The notes under the pieces are model-generated. The model was given only the letters and a program-made list of their open reading frames with translations. It ran no database searches and was not told the DNA's origin. A stretch of 6,151 nt of DNA, from contig QMTN01000027.1 of the NCBI GenBank assembly GCA_003651105.1, forward strand, positions 1-6,151. Direction: 5' to 3'. The stretch's first letter is position 1, and each line of letters opens with the position of its first letter. This document shows, in pieces, positions 1 through 5,830 of this stretch. The position numbers were made by a program, and so were the translations under genes. This DNA comes from Thermoplasmata archaeon (GTDB taxonomy: Archaea > Thermoplasmatota > E2 > DHVEG-1 > B18-G2).

Positions 1-367
1 AGCTGATGTTAGCCTATTGCTGGAGGAGAATGTTACCAGGGAGATCAACATATCCCTGAACCTTGCAAAGATAAAGGTATCGGGTTACACGCTCTATGAT
101 AACAGATCTATGGACAACGTAACCATAAGGTTCGCACCGGCAAGAGATATTGAGAACAATACCGCCCTTTACGAATCAACGAAGTCGAACGAGACCGGCT
201 ATTTCGAAGTCTACCTAACACCTGGAATCTATAATGTATCTGCATCCAAAGAGGTCTTCGACAATGAGACGAATAAAACTATAGATTACAGCTATGAGGG
301 CAGGATAGAGATCAAGATGGGTCAGTCACCCATAACAGATTACATAATAGCTTTGGTAAGAAAGTAA
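1..367 (+). CDS. Secreted/surface protein, C-terminal fragment with carboxypeptidase-regulatory-like beta domain
   Basis: The reading frame is open to the left window edge (first full codon at position 2) and ends at TAA 365-367, so this is the last 121 residues of a longer protein. The TTG at 17 is internal and should not be taken as the start. The pattern V-S-G-Y near the start of the domain, then a strand with N-V-T-I-R-F, then S-N-E-T-G-Y-F-E-V and T-P-G-I-Y-N-V-S-A is typical of the prealbumin-like carboxypeptidase regulatory or Cna-B-like fold found in tandem in surface proteins. The segment before it (REINISLNL) resembles the terminal strand of a preceding copy and the last residues (ITDYIIAL), suggesting tandem domains upstream. 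Nine N-x-S/T sequons occur in 121 residues, as expected of a heavily N-glycosylated exported protein. No C-terminal membrane anchor is visible. The specific function is not recognisable. The surface-protein call is fairly sure; the fold name is moderately sure. Confidence 0.75.
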   Translation, partial: ADVSLLLEENVTREINISLNLAKIKVSGYTLYDNRSMDNVTIRFAPARDIENNTALYESTKSNETGYFEVYLTPGIYNVSASKEVFDNETNKTIDYSYEGRIEIKMGQSPITDYIIALVRK

Positions 368-372
368 TTTAA
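365..372 (+). promoter_or_regulatory. Archaeal TATA-like box for the AMMECR1-pyrC-DUF368-IMPase-eno operon
   Basis: TAATTTAA lies with its centre about 26 bases upstream of the A of the ATG at 395, the usual archaeal spacing between TATA box and transcription start. A purine-rich stretch (AGAAAG, about 359-364) sits just upstream where a BRE would lie. No Shine-Dalgarno is present in the 27-base spacer, so transcription starting at or next to the ATG would give a leaderless message. The box overlaps the TAA stop of the preceding gene. This is position-based inference; AT-rich octamers occur by chance. Confidence 0.5.
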
Positions 373-394
373 GCTGATTTCCATTAGCTGAACC

Positions 395-1003
395 ATGCTC
401 ACCCTGGAAGAGGGAGAGAAAGCGGTCAAGCTCGCTAGAAATACCGTTGACAGTTATGTTAAAGGGATTGAAATTCCAGATATTGAACTGAGTAACAAGT
501 TCAATGAGAAATCCGGTGCCTTCGTTACAATCCTAACCTTTCCAGCCAGAGAGCTTAGGGGTTGCATAGGTATACCAGAACCCATCTATGATCTCAAGAC
601 GAGTATAATGGAGTCTGCAAAGTCAGCTACAAGGGATCCAAGATTTCCGCCCTTGAGGGAGGATGAATTACAGAGTGTCGTGATCGAGGTAACGATACTC
701 ACGCCCCCCAAACTGATAGAGGTTGAGGATCCGAGAGATTATGTGAACAAGATAAAGATAGGCAGGGATGGATTGATAGCGGAGAAGGGTTTCTACAAGG
801 GTCTACTCCTCCCTCAGGTTCCAGTTGAATGGGGCTGGGATGTCGAAGAGTTTCTATCCCAGACGTGCATGAAGGCAGGACTTCCACCAGACGCGTGGAT
901 AGATGAGGACACGAAGATTTACAGCTTCCAAGGACAGATATTCTGCGAGAAGGAACCCTATGGAGAGGTAGAGGAGAGGAGAATTGATAGAGAGGGTAAT
1001 TGA
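395..1003 (+). CDS. AMMECR1-domain protein (TIGR00296-like family)
   Basis: This 202-residue protein matches the AMMECR1 domain along its length. It has an N-terminal helix (LEEGEKAVKLAR, 4-15), the family signature LRGCIG at 54-59, the SATRDPRFPPL block at 76-86, E-V-T-I-L-T-P-P at 97-104, and the C-terminal G-R-D-G-L-I at 122-127 followed by L-L-L-P-Q-V at 136-141 and the W-G-W-D-V-E-E-F-L block at 145-153. Length fits a single-domain archaeal homologue. Structures exist for the family (for example P. horikoshii PH0010) but its biochemical role is unknown. The conserved Cys57 in the signature is often suspected to be functional. Some homologues occur in the so-called AmmeMemoRadiSam gene set with a MEMO-like protein and a radical SAM enzyme, but neither partner is in this window. 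The gene is first in the operon; its ATG lacks a Shine-Dalgarno and fits a leaderless start. Its last 20 bases overlap pyrC. Confidence 0.93.
   Translation: MLTLEEGEKAVKLARNTVDSYVKGIEIPDIELSNKFNEKSGAFVTILTFPARELRGCIGIPEPIYDLKTSIMESAKSATRDPRFPPLREDELQSVVIEVTILTPPKLIEVEDPRDYVNKIKIGRDGLIAEKGFYKGLLLPQVPVEWGWDVEEFLSQTCMKAGLPPDAWIDEDTKIYSFQGQIFCEKEPYGEVEERRIDREGN
971..981 (+). promoter_or_regulatory. Shine-Dalgarno-like purine tract for pyrC
   Basis: GAGGAGAGGAG contains two GGAG cores (973-976 and 978-981). The first lies seven bases from the TTG at 984. An in-frame TAG at 969-971 excludes any start further upstream, so this tract together with TTG 984 fixes the pyrC start inside the end of the AMMECR1 gene. 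Confidence 0.65.
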
Positions 1004-2261
1004 GGGAAAGGCTCTCATCAGGGGAAGGATAGAGGAGTGCTGTATAGGGGTAGAGGGAGGTAGGATTGTCTCTCTTAAGAAGATTCTGGAAGGGGAGGAG
1101 AGGATAAGGATAAGGAGGGGATTGATACTTCCCGCCGGCGTAGATCTGCACGTCCATTTCAGGGAGCCGGGATTCAAGCACAAGGAAGATTTCTCCACCG
1201 GATCCCTTTCCGCTCTCTATGGAGGTATAACATGCGTAGCAGATATGCCGAATACAGATCCACCAACCCTGGACAGGTTGAGTTTGAAGGAGAAGATCCT
1301 GTTAGCTGGGAAGAAATCATTCGTTGATTTTCTCATCTATGTGGGTATAACCGATAGGAATCTAGATAGACTGGATGAGCTCTCAAGTATTGCGAGGATA
1401 TTCAAGATATACTTGGGAGAAACCACCGGAAACCTCTGCTTGGGAGCTGAGAATCTCGAGAGATTGAAGGAGATGGAGGGGAAGAAACTGCTGGTTTTTC
1501 ATGCAGAGGATAGGTCATGCCTCGAGGAGAGGAGCTTCATTGCCCGCGATCTGAAGGGTTATGCCAGATCCAGACCAAAGGTATGCGAGGCTCTAGCGAT
1601 AAGAAAGATACTTGAATCTCTAGGAAGATCAAAGCACAGGCTACACATCTCCCATATCTCATCTCTCTTAGGTTTGAGAGAGCTTGAGCATAGAGAAGAT
1701 AATGTAACGGTCGGAGTAACGCCTCATCATCTTTTTTTCAATGTCATCGATGATTATGATAAAGGTACGTTTCTCAAGGTCAATCCTCCGATAAGAGGGA
1801 AGATAGATCAGGAAGGGTTGATGGAATCATTGATCAACGGAGATATAGATATCCTTGAATCAGATCATGCTCCCCATACGATGGAAGAGAAGCTGACCGA
1901 TTTTGAATCAGCGCCATGCGGTATACCAAACGTTGAGACCATGTACCCCTTGCTTATCTATTACTTCCTGAAGAAAGGTCTACCTCTGGATAGGCTCGTG
2001 AGGGCGATAGCTGAGAAGCCAGCAGAGATTCTTGGTGTGAGAAAGGGGAAGATAGAGGAGGGAATGGATGCGGATCTTGCTGTTTTCAACTTGAAAGAAG
2101 TAAGGGTGATAAGGGATGAGGATCTGCACTACAAGTGCGGATACTCTCCTTTTTCAGGTTACAAGGCGATATTTCCGGAGAAGGTCTTTATCAGGGGGGA
2201 AGAAGGTATAGACGGTGAGGATTGTCTAATAGATAAGGGCTTCGGAAGGTATCTTGGATGA
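984..2261 (+). CDS. pyrC: Dihydroorotase (carboxylysine type)
   Basis: The enzyme catalyses the reversible cyclisation of N-carbamoyl-L-aspartate to dihydroorotate, the third step of de novo UMP synthesis, in the cytoplasm. The 425-residue product has the amidohydrolase layout: a small N-terminal beta part, the metal motif HVHFREPG (His56, His58, with substrate-binding Arg60), MPNT with Asn90, FKIYLGETTG carrying Lys141, FHAED with His173, HISHIS with His224, the VNPPIR block, and catalytic ESDHAPH with Asp294. The C-terminal sandwich includes EEGMDADLAVF. Lys141 aligns with the carboxylated lysine of human CAD dihydroorotase rather than the bridging Asp of Bacillus or Aquifex enzymes (recalled alignment). 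The start is TTG; an in-frame TAG at 969-971 rules out an earlier one and the next TTG (about 1122) would remove the N-terminal strands. It overlaps the AMMECR1 gene by 20 bases and the next gene by 4. Allantoinase or hydantoinase is possible but less likely given REPG, PNT and the length. Confidence 0.93.
   Translation: MIERVIEGKALIRGRIEECCIGVEGGRIVSLKKILEGEERIRIRRGLILPAGVDLHVHFREPGFKHKEDFSTGSLSALYGGITCVADMPNTDPPTLDRLSLKEKILLAGKKSFVDFLIYVGITDRNLDRLDELSSIARIFKIYLGETTGNLCLGAENLERLKEMEGKKLLVFHAEDRSCLEERSFIARDLKGYARSRPKVCEALAIRKILESLGRSKHRLHISHISSLLGLRELEHREDNVTVGVTPHHLFFNVIDDYDKGTFLKVNPPIRGKIDQEGLMESLINGDIDILESDHAPHTMEEKLTDFESAPCGIPNVETMYPLLIYYFLKKGLPLDRLVRAIAEKPAEILGVRKGKIEEGMDADLAVFNLKEVRVIRDEDLHYKCGYSPFSGYKAIFPEKVFIRGEEGIDGEDCLIDKGFGRYLG
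2244..2253 (+). promoter_or_regulatory. Shine-Dalgarno-like site for the DUF368 gene
   Basis: GGAAGGTATC resembles the archaeal anti-SD complement GGAGGTGATC. Its AAGGT core ends about seven bases before the ATG at 2258. The ATG sits in an ATGA overlap with the pyrC stop, so both re-initiation and this site may contribute. Confidence 0.45.
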
Positions 2262-3106
2262 GGGGCTTGAAGCTATTCCTCAAGGGGCTGTGCATGGGGT
2301 CTGCGGATATCATTCCTGGTATATCAGGTGGAACCATAGCCCTCATCCTCGGCATCTACGAGGAACTGGTTTTCTCCATAAGATCGATCGATCTCAGGAT
2401 AATACCTTACTCGCTGATAGCTATCCTCAAGAGTGGCTATAGAAGGAAGGTAAAAGAGATGTTTAGATCGATAAGGTTCGACTTTTTACTGCCACTACTT
2501 CTAGGTATAATTACTGCATTCATGATCCTGGTCAGGATAATAAGCGAGATCCTGACCATCTACAGATCCCAGGTTTACTCCTTCTTCCTCGGTCTCATCC
2601 TGTCATCTGCTCTGATAATCTATCTCAGGATGGGAAAAGGAAAGGTGAAACATCTTCCCCTCTTAGTAGCTGGAATCGTTTCAGCTTACCTCTTTCTCGA
2701 CCTTACCGGGATAAATCTCGATCACTCCCTGCCAGTTATTTTCCTTTCAGGTGTGGCAAGCATCTGTGCCATGATCCTTCCTGGAATATCTGGAGCGTAC
2801 ATTCTTCTGTTCCTCGGTCAGTACGAGTACATGATCCATGCGCTGAAAAATTTGAATATCCCTCCCCTGATAACCTACCTGGCGGGCGCCTTCCTCGGGA
2901 TCATAGCTTTCTCCCATGTCCTTTCCAGGCTGATGAAGAGGTATAGAAAAGGTGTGCTCTCTTTCCTTGTGGGTCTCATGATAGGTGGTCTGAGATCCCC
3001 GATTAGTAAGATAGATGGGATAAACGTATATACCGCGATTCCTTTCATCCTAGCCCTGCTCCTCGTGATATCCATAGAGTTGCTGGCAAGGAGGAGGATC
3101 GAATGA
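2258..3106 (+). CDS. DUF368 membrane protein, probable polyprenyl-phosphate transporter (PopT-like)
   Basis: The 282-residue hydrophobic protein belongs to DUF368 (PF04018). The signature is at residues 10-37: G-x-x-M-G-S-A-D-I-I-P-G-I-S-G-G-T followed by L-G-I-Y-E-E. A second, diverged copy lies 155 residues later (165-192): I-L-P-G-I-S-G-A-Y then L-G-Q-Y-E. This shows the internal duplication expected of an inverted-repeat transporter with re-entrant loops. Further hydrophobic segments lie near 77-95, 106-123, 133-150, 205-222, 233-245 and 258-276. Bacterial DUF368 proteins (named PopT) were shown genetically to return undecaprenyl phosphate across the membrane. By analogy this one may recycle the phosphorylated polyprenol or dolichol carrier used for archaeal N-glycosylation; that substrate is inference. 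The ATG lies in an ATGA overlap with the pyrC stop, and its own stop is in an ATGA overlap with the next gene. A perfect 10-bp inverted repeat lies inside the gene. Confidence 0.88.
   Translation: MRGLKLFLKGLCMGSADIIPGISGGTIALILGIYEELVFSIRSIDLRIIPYSLIAILKSGYRRKVKEMFRSIRFDFLLPLLLGIITAFMILVRIISEILTIYRSQVYSFFLGLILSSALIIYLRMGKGKVKHLPLLVAGIVSAYLFLDLTGINLDHSLPVIFLSGVASICAMILPGISGAYILLFLGQYEYMIHALKNLNIPPLITYLAGAFLGIIAFSHVLSRLMKRYRKGVLSFLVGLMIGGLRSPISKIDGINVYTAIPFILALLLVISIELLARRRIE
2529..2558 (+). repeat. Perfect 10-bp inverted repeat (10-base loop) inside the DUF368 gene
   Basis: TGGTCAGGAT at 2529-2538 is the exact reverse complement of ATCCTGACCA at 2549-2558, separated by ten bases. An overlapping near-palindrome, ATCCTG-GT-CAGGAT at 2525-2538, offers an alternative pairing of the left arm. 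The repeat is certain as sequence. It lies mid-gene with no T-tract after it, so it does not look like a terminator, and any function is unknown. Confidence 0.6.
3089..3094 (+). promoter_or_regulatory. Strong Shine-Dalgarno for the IMPase-family gene
   Basis: AGGAGG lies within the longer tract AAGGAGGAGGATC (3088-3100), eight bases before the ATG at 3103 and inside the last codons of the DUF368 gene. It supports ATG 3103, which itself overlaps the upstream TGA as ATGA. Confidence 0.7.
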
Positions 3107-3876
3107 ATCAAGATCTCGTGAGATTGGCAAACGAGATAGCCAGATCCATAGCTGAGAAAATCAGGAAAGAGAGGCGAACCGATCTGAAGAAGAACATAGG
3201 TATAGGTGCAGATGGAACACCAACCAAGCTCATAGACAAGCTGGCTGAGGAGATAGCCATGGAGAAGCTTCGAGAATCTCACCTTCCTGTGAATCTACTC
3301 AGCGAGGAGGCGGGATTTATAGATTTTGGTGGAGAGTACACGATAATCCTCGATCCCATCGATGGAACTAGGAATGCGGTAAGGGGGATACCCTTCTATG
3401 CGGTTTCCGTGGCAATTGGAAGAGAAGGATTGAGGGATGTGGAGTATGGGATCGTCATAAACATACCAACAGGAGACACCTACTTCGCTGAAAGAGGAAA
3501 GGGAGCATATCTCAATAACAGAAGGATATCATCTCCCCAGTATCCAATGGGAAAGCCACTTTATTCCATAATGCTCGGCAAGAACTTGCCAGATCAGATA
3601 TTCGATAATCACATAAGATCCCTGGGCTCCGCATCCCTTGAGCTATCTCTGGTTGCCCATGGATCCATAGACTGTTTCATCTGCCCAAAGGATCACCTTA
3701 GAATTACGGATCTTGCTGCAGGTGTACTGATCGTGAGGGAGGCAGGAGGATGTGTTTGTGATATAGAGGGTGAGGAGCTTGATATGGGTCTAGATGTTAC
3801 AGAGAGAACGAGCGTCGTGGCTGGGATCAGCGAAAAGGTGATATTCGATGTCATAAATTATCTCCGCCATGCATAG
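3103..3876 (+). CDS. Inositol monophosphatase / fructose-1,6-bisphosphatase family enzyme (class IV-like)
   Basis: The 257-residue protein has the Mg-dependent phosphatase motifs in order: TKLIDKLAEE with Asp45, LLSEEAG with Glu68/Glu69, the core DPIDGTRNA at 84-92 with metal ligands Asp84 and Asp87, GIPFYAVSVA at 95-104, LGSASLELSLVAHG at 174-187, and ITDLAAG with Asp203 followed by REAGG. Archaeal relatives such as MJ0109 and AF2372 hydrolyse both inositol-1-phosphate and fructose-1,6-bisphosphate. The substrate here could therefore serve gluconeogenesis or the inositol needed for archaeal phosphoinositide lipids or solutes. Adjacency to enolase leans slightly toward sugar phosphate work but does not decide it. 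The usual Trp before the third metal Asp (WD) is Thr202 here. The gene starts in an ATGA overlap with the DUF368 gene behind a strong Shine-Dalgarno, and its last 8 bases overlap eno. Family assignment is secure; substrate is not. Confidence 0.9.
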   Translation: MNQDLVRLANEIARSIAEKIRKERRTDLKKNIGIGADGTPTKLIDKLAEEIAMEKLRESHLPVNLLSEEAGFIDFGGEYTIILDPIDGTRNAVRGIPFYAVSVAIGREGLRDVEYGIVINIPTGDTYFAERGKGAYLNNRRISSPQYPMGKPLYSIMLGKNLPDQIFDNHIRSLGSASLELSLVAHGSIDCFICPKDHLRITDLAAGVLIVREAGGCVCDIEGEELDMGLDVTERTSVVAGISEKVIFDVINYLRHA

Positions 3877-5104
3877 GATAGATTTTGTTAAGGCTAGGCA
3901 GATTTTAGACTCTAGGGGAAATCCGACCATCGAGGTCGAGGTTGGATCTGGAAGGTTTAGAGCAACTGGATCTGCTCCATCCGGCGCATCGACCGGAAGC
4001 AGGGAAGCTCTCGAGCTCAGGGATCATGGTAAGGAGTTTCTTGGCAGGTCGGTGAGGAAAGCGGTGGATAACGTTAATAGGGAAATAGCGCCGAGGTTGA
4101 AAGGCATGGATCCTACGGAACAGAGAGAGATAGATCAAGCCATGATAGAGTTGGATGGCACCCCCAATAAATCAAGGCTGGGTGCAAATGCGATAGTTGC
4201 TTGCTCTATGGCTTGCTCCAGACTGGGAGCGATCTGCAGGGGTATGGAGCTCTATGAGCATCTGGCAGATATCTATGGTTTTGAACCCAGATTATTGCCT
4301 ATTCCTGCAATGAACCTGATAAATGGAGGCAAGCACGCTGGAAACGATCTAGATATACAGGAGCATATGATCTTTCCGATTGGAGCAAAGAGTTTTTCCG
4401 ATGCGCTTAGGTATGGGGTGGAGATCTATCACGTTTTAAAGGAGAAGATCATATCAAAGTATGGCAAATCAGCAGTAAACGTGGGTGACGAAGGCGGATA
4501 TGCTCCACCGCTGAAGGATACCAGGGAAGCCCTGGATCTCCTCACCAAAGCTATAGAGGAGATGGGTTACGAGAAAGAGGTGAAGCTGGCTCTGGATTCA
4601 GCAGCAACCGAGCTATTTGATGGTAAAAACTACAGACTGGGAGGGAAATTATACTCATCCGATGAGCTCATAGATTTCTATAAAGAAATGATCGAAACCT
4701 ATGAGATAGTTTCGATAGAGGATCCTTTCGCAGAGGATGACTGGAAGGGTTTCGTGGAGTTCACCAAGTGTTTCGGGAATAAAATCCAGATAGTGGGGGA
4801 TGATCTATTCGTCACCAACGCGGATAGGCTGAGAGAGGGCATAGAGAGGGGAGCATGCAATGCGATCCTGTTGAAGGTCAACCAAGTCGGAACCGTCAGC
4901 GAAGCTATAGATACTGCAAAACTGGCTTTTGAAAACGGATATAAAGTTATGGTATCTCATCGATCTGGAGAGACATGCGATGATTTCATAGCAGATCTAT
5001 CTGTAGCGATAAACTCTGGACAGATAAAGACGGGAGCACCAGCAAGAGGGGAGAGAGTGTCGAAATACAACAGGTTGTTAAGGATAGAGGAGATGATCGC
5101 TTAG
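3869..5104 (+). CDS. eno: Enolase (phosphopyruvate hydratase)
   Basis: Cytoplasmic enzyme of glycolysis and gluconeogenesis interconverting 2-phosphoglycerate and phosphoenolpyruvate. The 411 residues are full length for an archaeal enolase. Visible landmarks are ARQILDSRGNPT (9-20), GSAPSGASTG (34-43) of the mobile active-site loop, GANAI (105-109), NGGKHAGNDLDIQE with Glu165, VGDEGG with catalytic Glu208, and the Mg ligands Asp243 (LALDSA), Glu284 (IEDP) and Asp311 (VGDD). The general base is Lys336 (LLKVNQ), followed by SHRSGET (363-369) and Lys387 in IKTGAPARGER. All catalytic residues are present. The ATG at 3869 overlaps the upstream gene by 8 bases; an in-frame TAA at 3854-3856 leaves no other start candidate. 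No Shine-Dalgarno is seen close upstream, so translation probably depends on ribosomes finishing the phosphatase gene. It is the last gene of the overlapping block. 26 of its 27 Arg codons are AGA or AGG. Confidence 0.98.
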   Translation: MHRIDFVKARQILDSRGNPTIEVEVGSGRFRATGSAPSGASTGSREALELRDHGKEFLGRSVRKAVDNVNREIAPRLKGMDPTEQREIDQAMIELDGTPNKSRLGANAIVACSMACSRLGAICRGMELYEHLADIYGFEPRLLPIPAMNLINGGKHAGNDLDIQEHMIFPIGAKSFSDALRYGVEIYHVLKEKIISKYGKSAVNVGDEGGYAPPLKDTREALDLLTKAIEEMGYEKEVKLALDSAATELFDGKNYRLGGKLYSSDELIDFYKEMIETYEIVSIEDPFAEDDWKGFVEFTKCFGNKIQIVGDDLFVTNADRLREGIERGACNAILLKVNQVGTVSEAIDTAKLAFENGYKVMVSHRSGETCDDFIADLSVAINSGQIKTGAPARGERVSKYNRLLRIEEMIA

Positions 5105-5107
5105 CCG

Positions 5108-5153
5108 CTATATTCCTTGCAACCGTTTCCCTGACCACCACAAAACTTTAATA
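5108..5153 (+). promoter_or_regulatory. Candidate promoter elements for the Yip1-domain gene
   Basis: The 82-base spacer 5105-5186 holds two TATA-like octamers, CTATATTC (5108-5115) and CTTTAATA (5146-5153), the latter preceded by CAAAA that could serve as a BRE. At 26 bases spacing they predict starts near 5138 and 5176. The first would keep the whole Shine-Dalgarno in a leader of roughly 50 bases; the second would cut into it. Which one is used cannot be told from sequence. No stem-loop terminator for eno is evident in the spacer. Confidence 0.4.
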
Positions 5154-5171
5154 GTTCGAAACATCTTTACT

Positions 5172-5179
5172 GGCGGTGA
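5172..5179 (+). promoter_or_regulatory. Shine-Dalgarno for the Yip1-domain gene
   Basis: GGCGGTGA matches seven of eight bases of the archaeal consensus GGAGGTGA and ends seven bases before the ATG at 5187. It supports that start codon and contrasts with the operon's first gene, which has none. Confidence 0.65.
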
Positions 5180-5186
5180 GGAGAGG

Positions 5187-5807
5187 ATGGCTATACCCAT
5201 AATGGAGGCATTCTGGAAGCCCCAGGAAGCTATAGAGGAGACTAAGAAGGAGAAGAACCTATCGGTACCAATAGTGTATCTGATAATAGCCGGGATCCTT
5301 ACAGCTATATCCTTTGCCCTACTCGGTTACAGTGCGGGCGGAACAGTATCCTCAGAGGGTAGACCACTGGCACAACTCCTCAACAATCCAGGGATAGCTG
5401 CGGTGGGAGGATTTCTTATAGTGCTCATCGGGGGTTTGCTTGGTGGCCTATACTACATGCTGGTGATGGGTGCACTGAAAACCAAGTCAGATTACTTTGC
5501 CGGCGTTGCAACCCTAGCTCATACCGCAATGCCAGCGTCCCTTGGTCTGCTGATAGTCTCTATACTAAGCCTGATACCAAAGGCTGGACCGATCATCGGG
5601 GCGATAATAGGGCTTATATTCTTCGCCCTCTCAGCGGGAACCCTATACAATGCAACCAGAGAATTCTTTGAGACAGATATGATAACTGCCCTCGTTGGCG
5701 TAACAGCATTCTCCCTCTCGATAAGCATGGTTGTGCTGGCAGCAGCTTTCCCACAGCTACCGAACCTGTCAAAGGTAACATCCTCCCAGCCACCGGCTGC
5801 ACCATAA
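5187..5807 (+). CDS. Yip1-domain integral membrane protein
   Basis: The 206-residue protein starts with a short charged N-terminus carrying a FWKPQEAIEE segment typical of Yip1-family proteins. About five hydrophobic helices follow, near 27-47, 69-97, 112-130, 133-154 and 167-188. Between helices two and three is KTKSDYFAGVATLAHTAMP (98-116), matching the family pattern in which a conserved A-x-x-x-x-P motif begins a helix. The tail after the last helix is short and Pro/Ala/Ser-rich (SSQPPAAP). Yip1-domain proteins (PF04893) act in vesicle traffic in eukaryotes; the role of prokaryotic members is unknown, so no function is assigned. It has its own promoter region and Shine-Dalgarno and is probably a single-gene unit. 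It converges on the peptidase gene downstream. Family call is moderately confident; a generic small multi-pass membrane protein is the alternative. Confidence 0.72.
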   Translation: MAIPIMEAFWKPQEAIEETKKEKNLSVPIVYLIIAGILTAISFALLGYSAGGTVSSEGRPLAQLLNNPGIAAVGGFLIVLIGGLLGGLYYMLVMGALKTKSDYFAGVATLAHTAMPASLGLLIVSILSLIPKAGPIIGAIIGLIFFALSAGTLYNATREFFETDMITALVGVTAFSLSISMVVLAAAFPQLPNLSKVTSSQPPAAP

Positions 5808-5830
5808 AAACCGCGACCCCTCATCCTCAT

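Noticed and set aside
699..1198. Two long minus-strand open frames opposite the AMMECR1/pyrC junction
   Set aside because: They lie opposite well-supported genes, are of low-complexity Ser/Pro/Leu-rich composition caused by the AG-rich coding strand, and show no recognisable domain.
2254..2442. A 62-residue plus-strand frame at the start of the DUF368 gene
   Set aside because: It is out of frame with the clear DUF368 signature encoded by the same bases.
2875..3282. Minus-strand open frame opposite the DUF368/IMPase junction
   Set aside because: It is antisense to two conserved proteins and has no domain or Shine-Dalgarno of its own.
4691..4716. 8-bp inverted repeat ATCGAAAC / GTTTCGAT with a 10-base loop in eno
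   Set aside because: One or two stems of this length are expected by chance in a window this size, and it lies in conserved coding sequence.
3905..4881. Minus-strand frames of 77 and 60 residues opposite enolase (3905-4138 and 4699-4881)
   Set aside because: Shadows of a highly conserved gene, with no independent support.
5153..5162. AGTTCGAAAC resembling a tRNA T-loop
   Set aside because: No matching acceptor, D-arm or anticodon arm lies around it; the spacer is too short for a tRNA.
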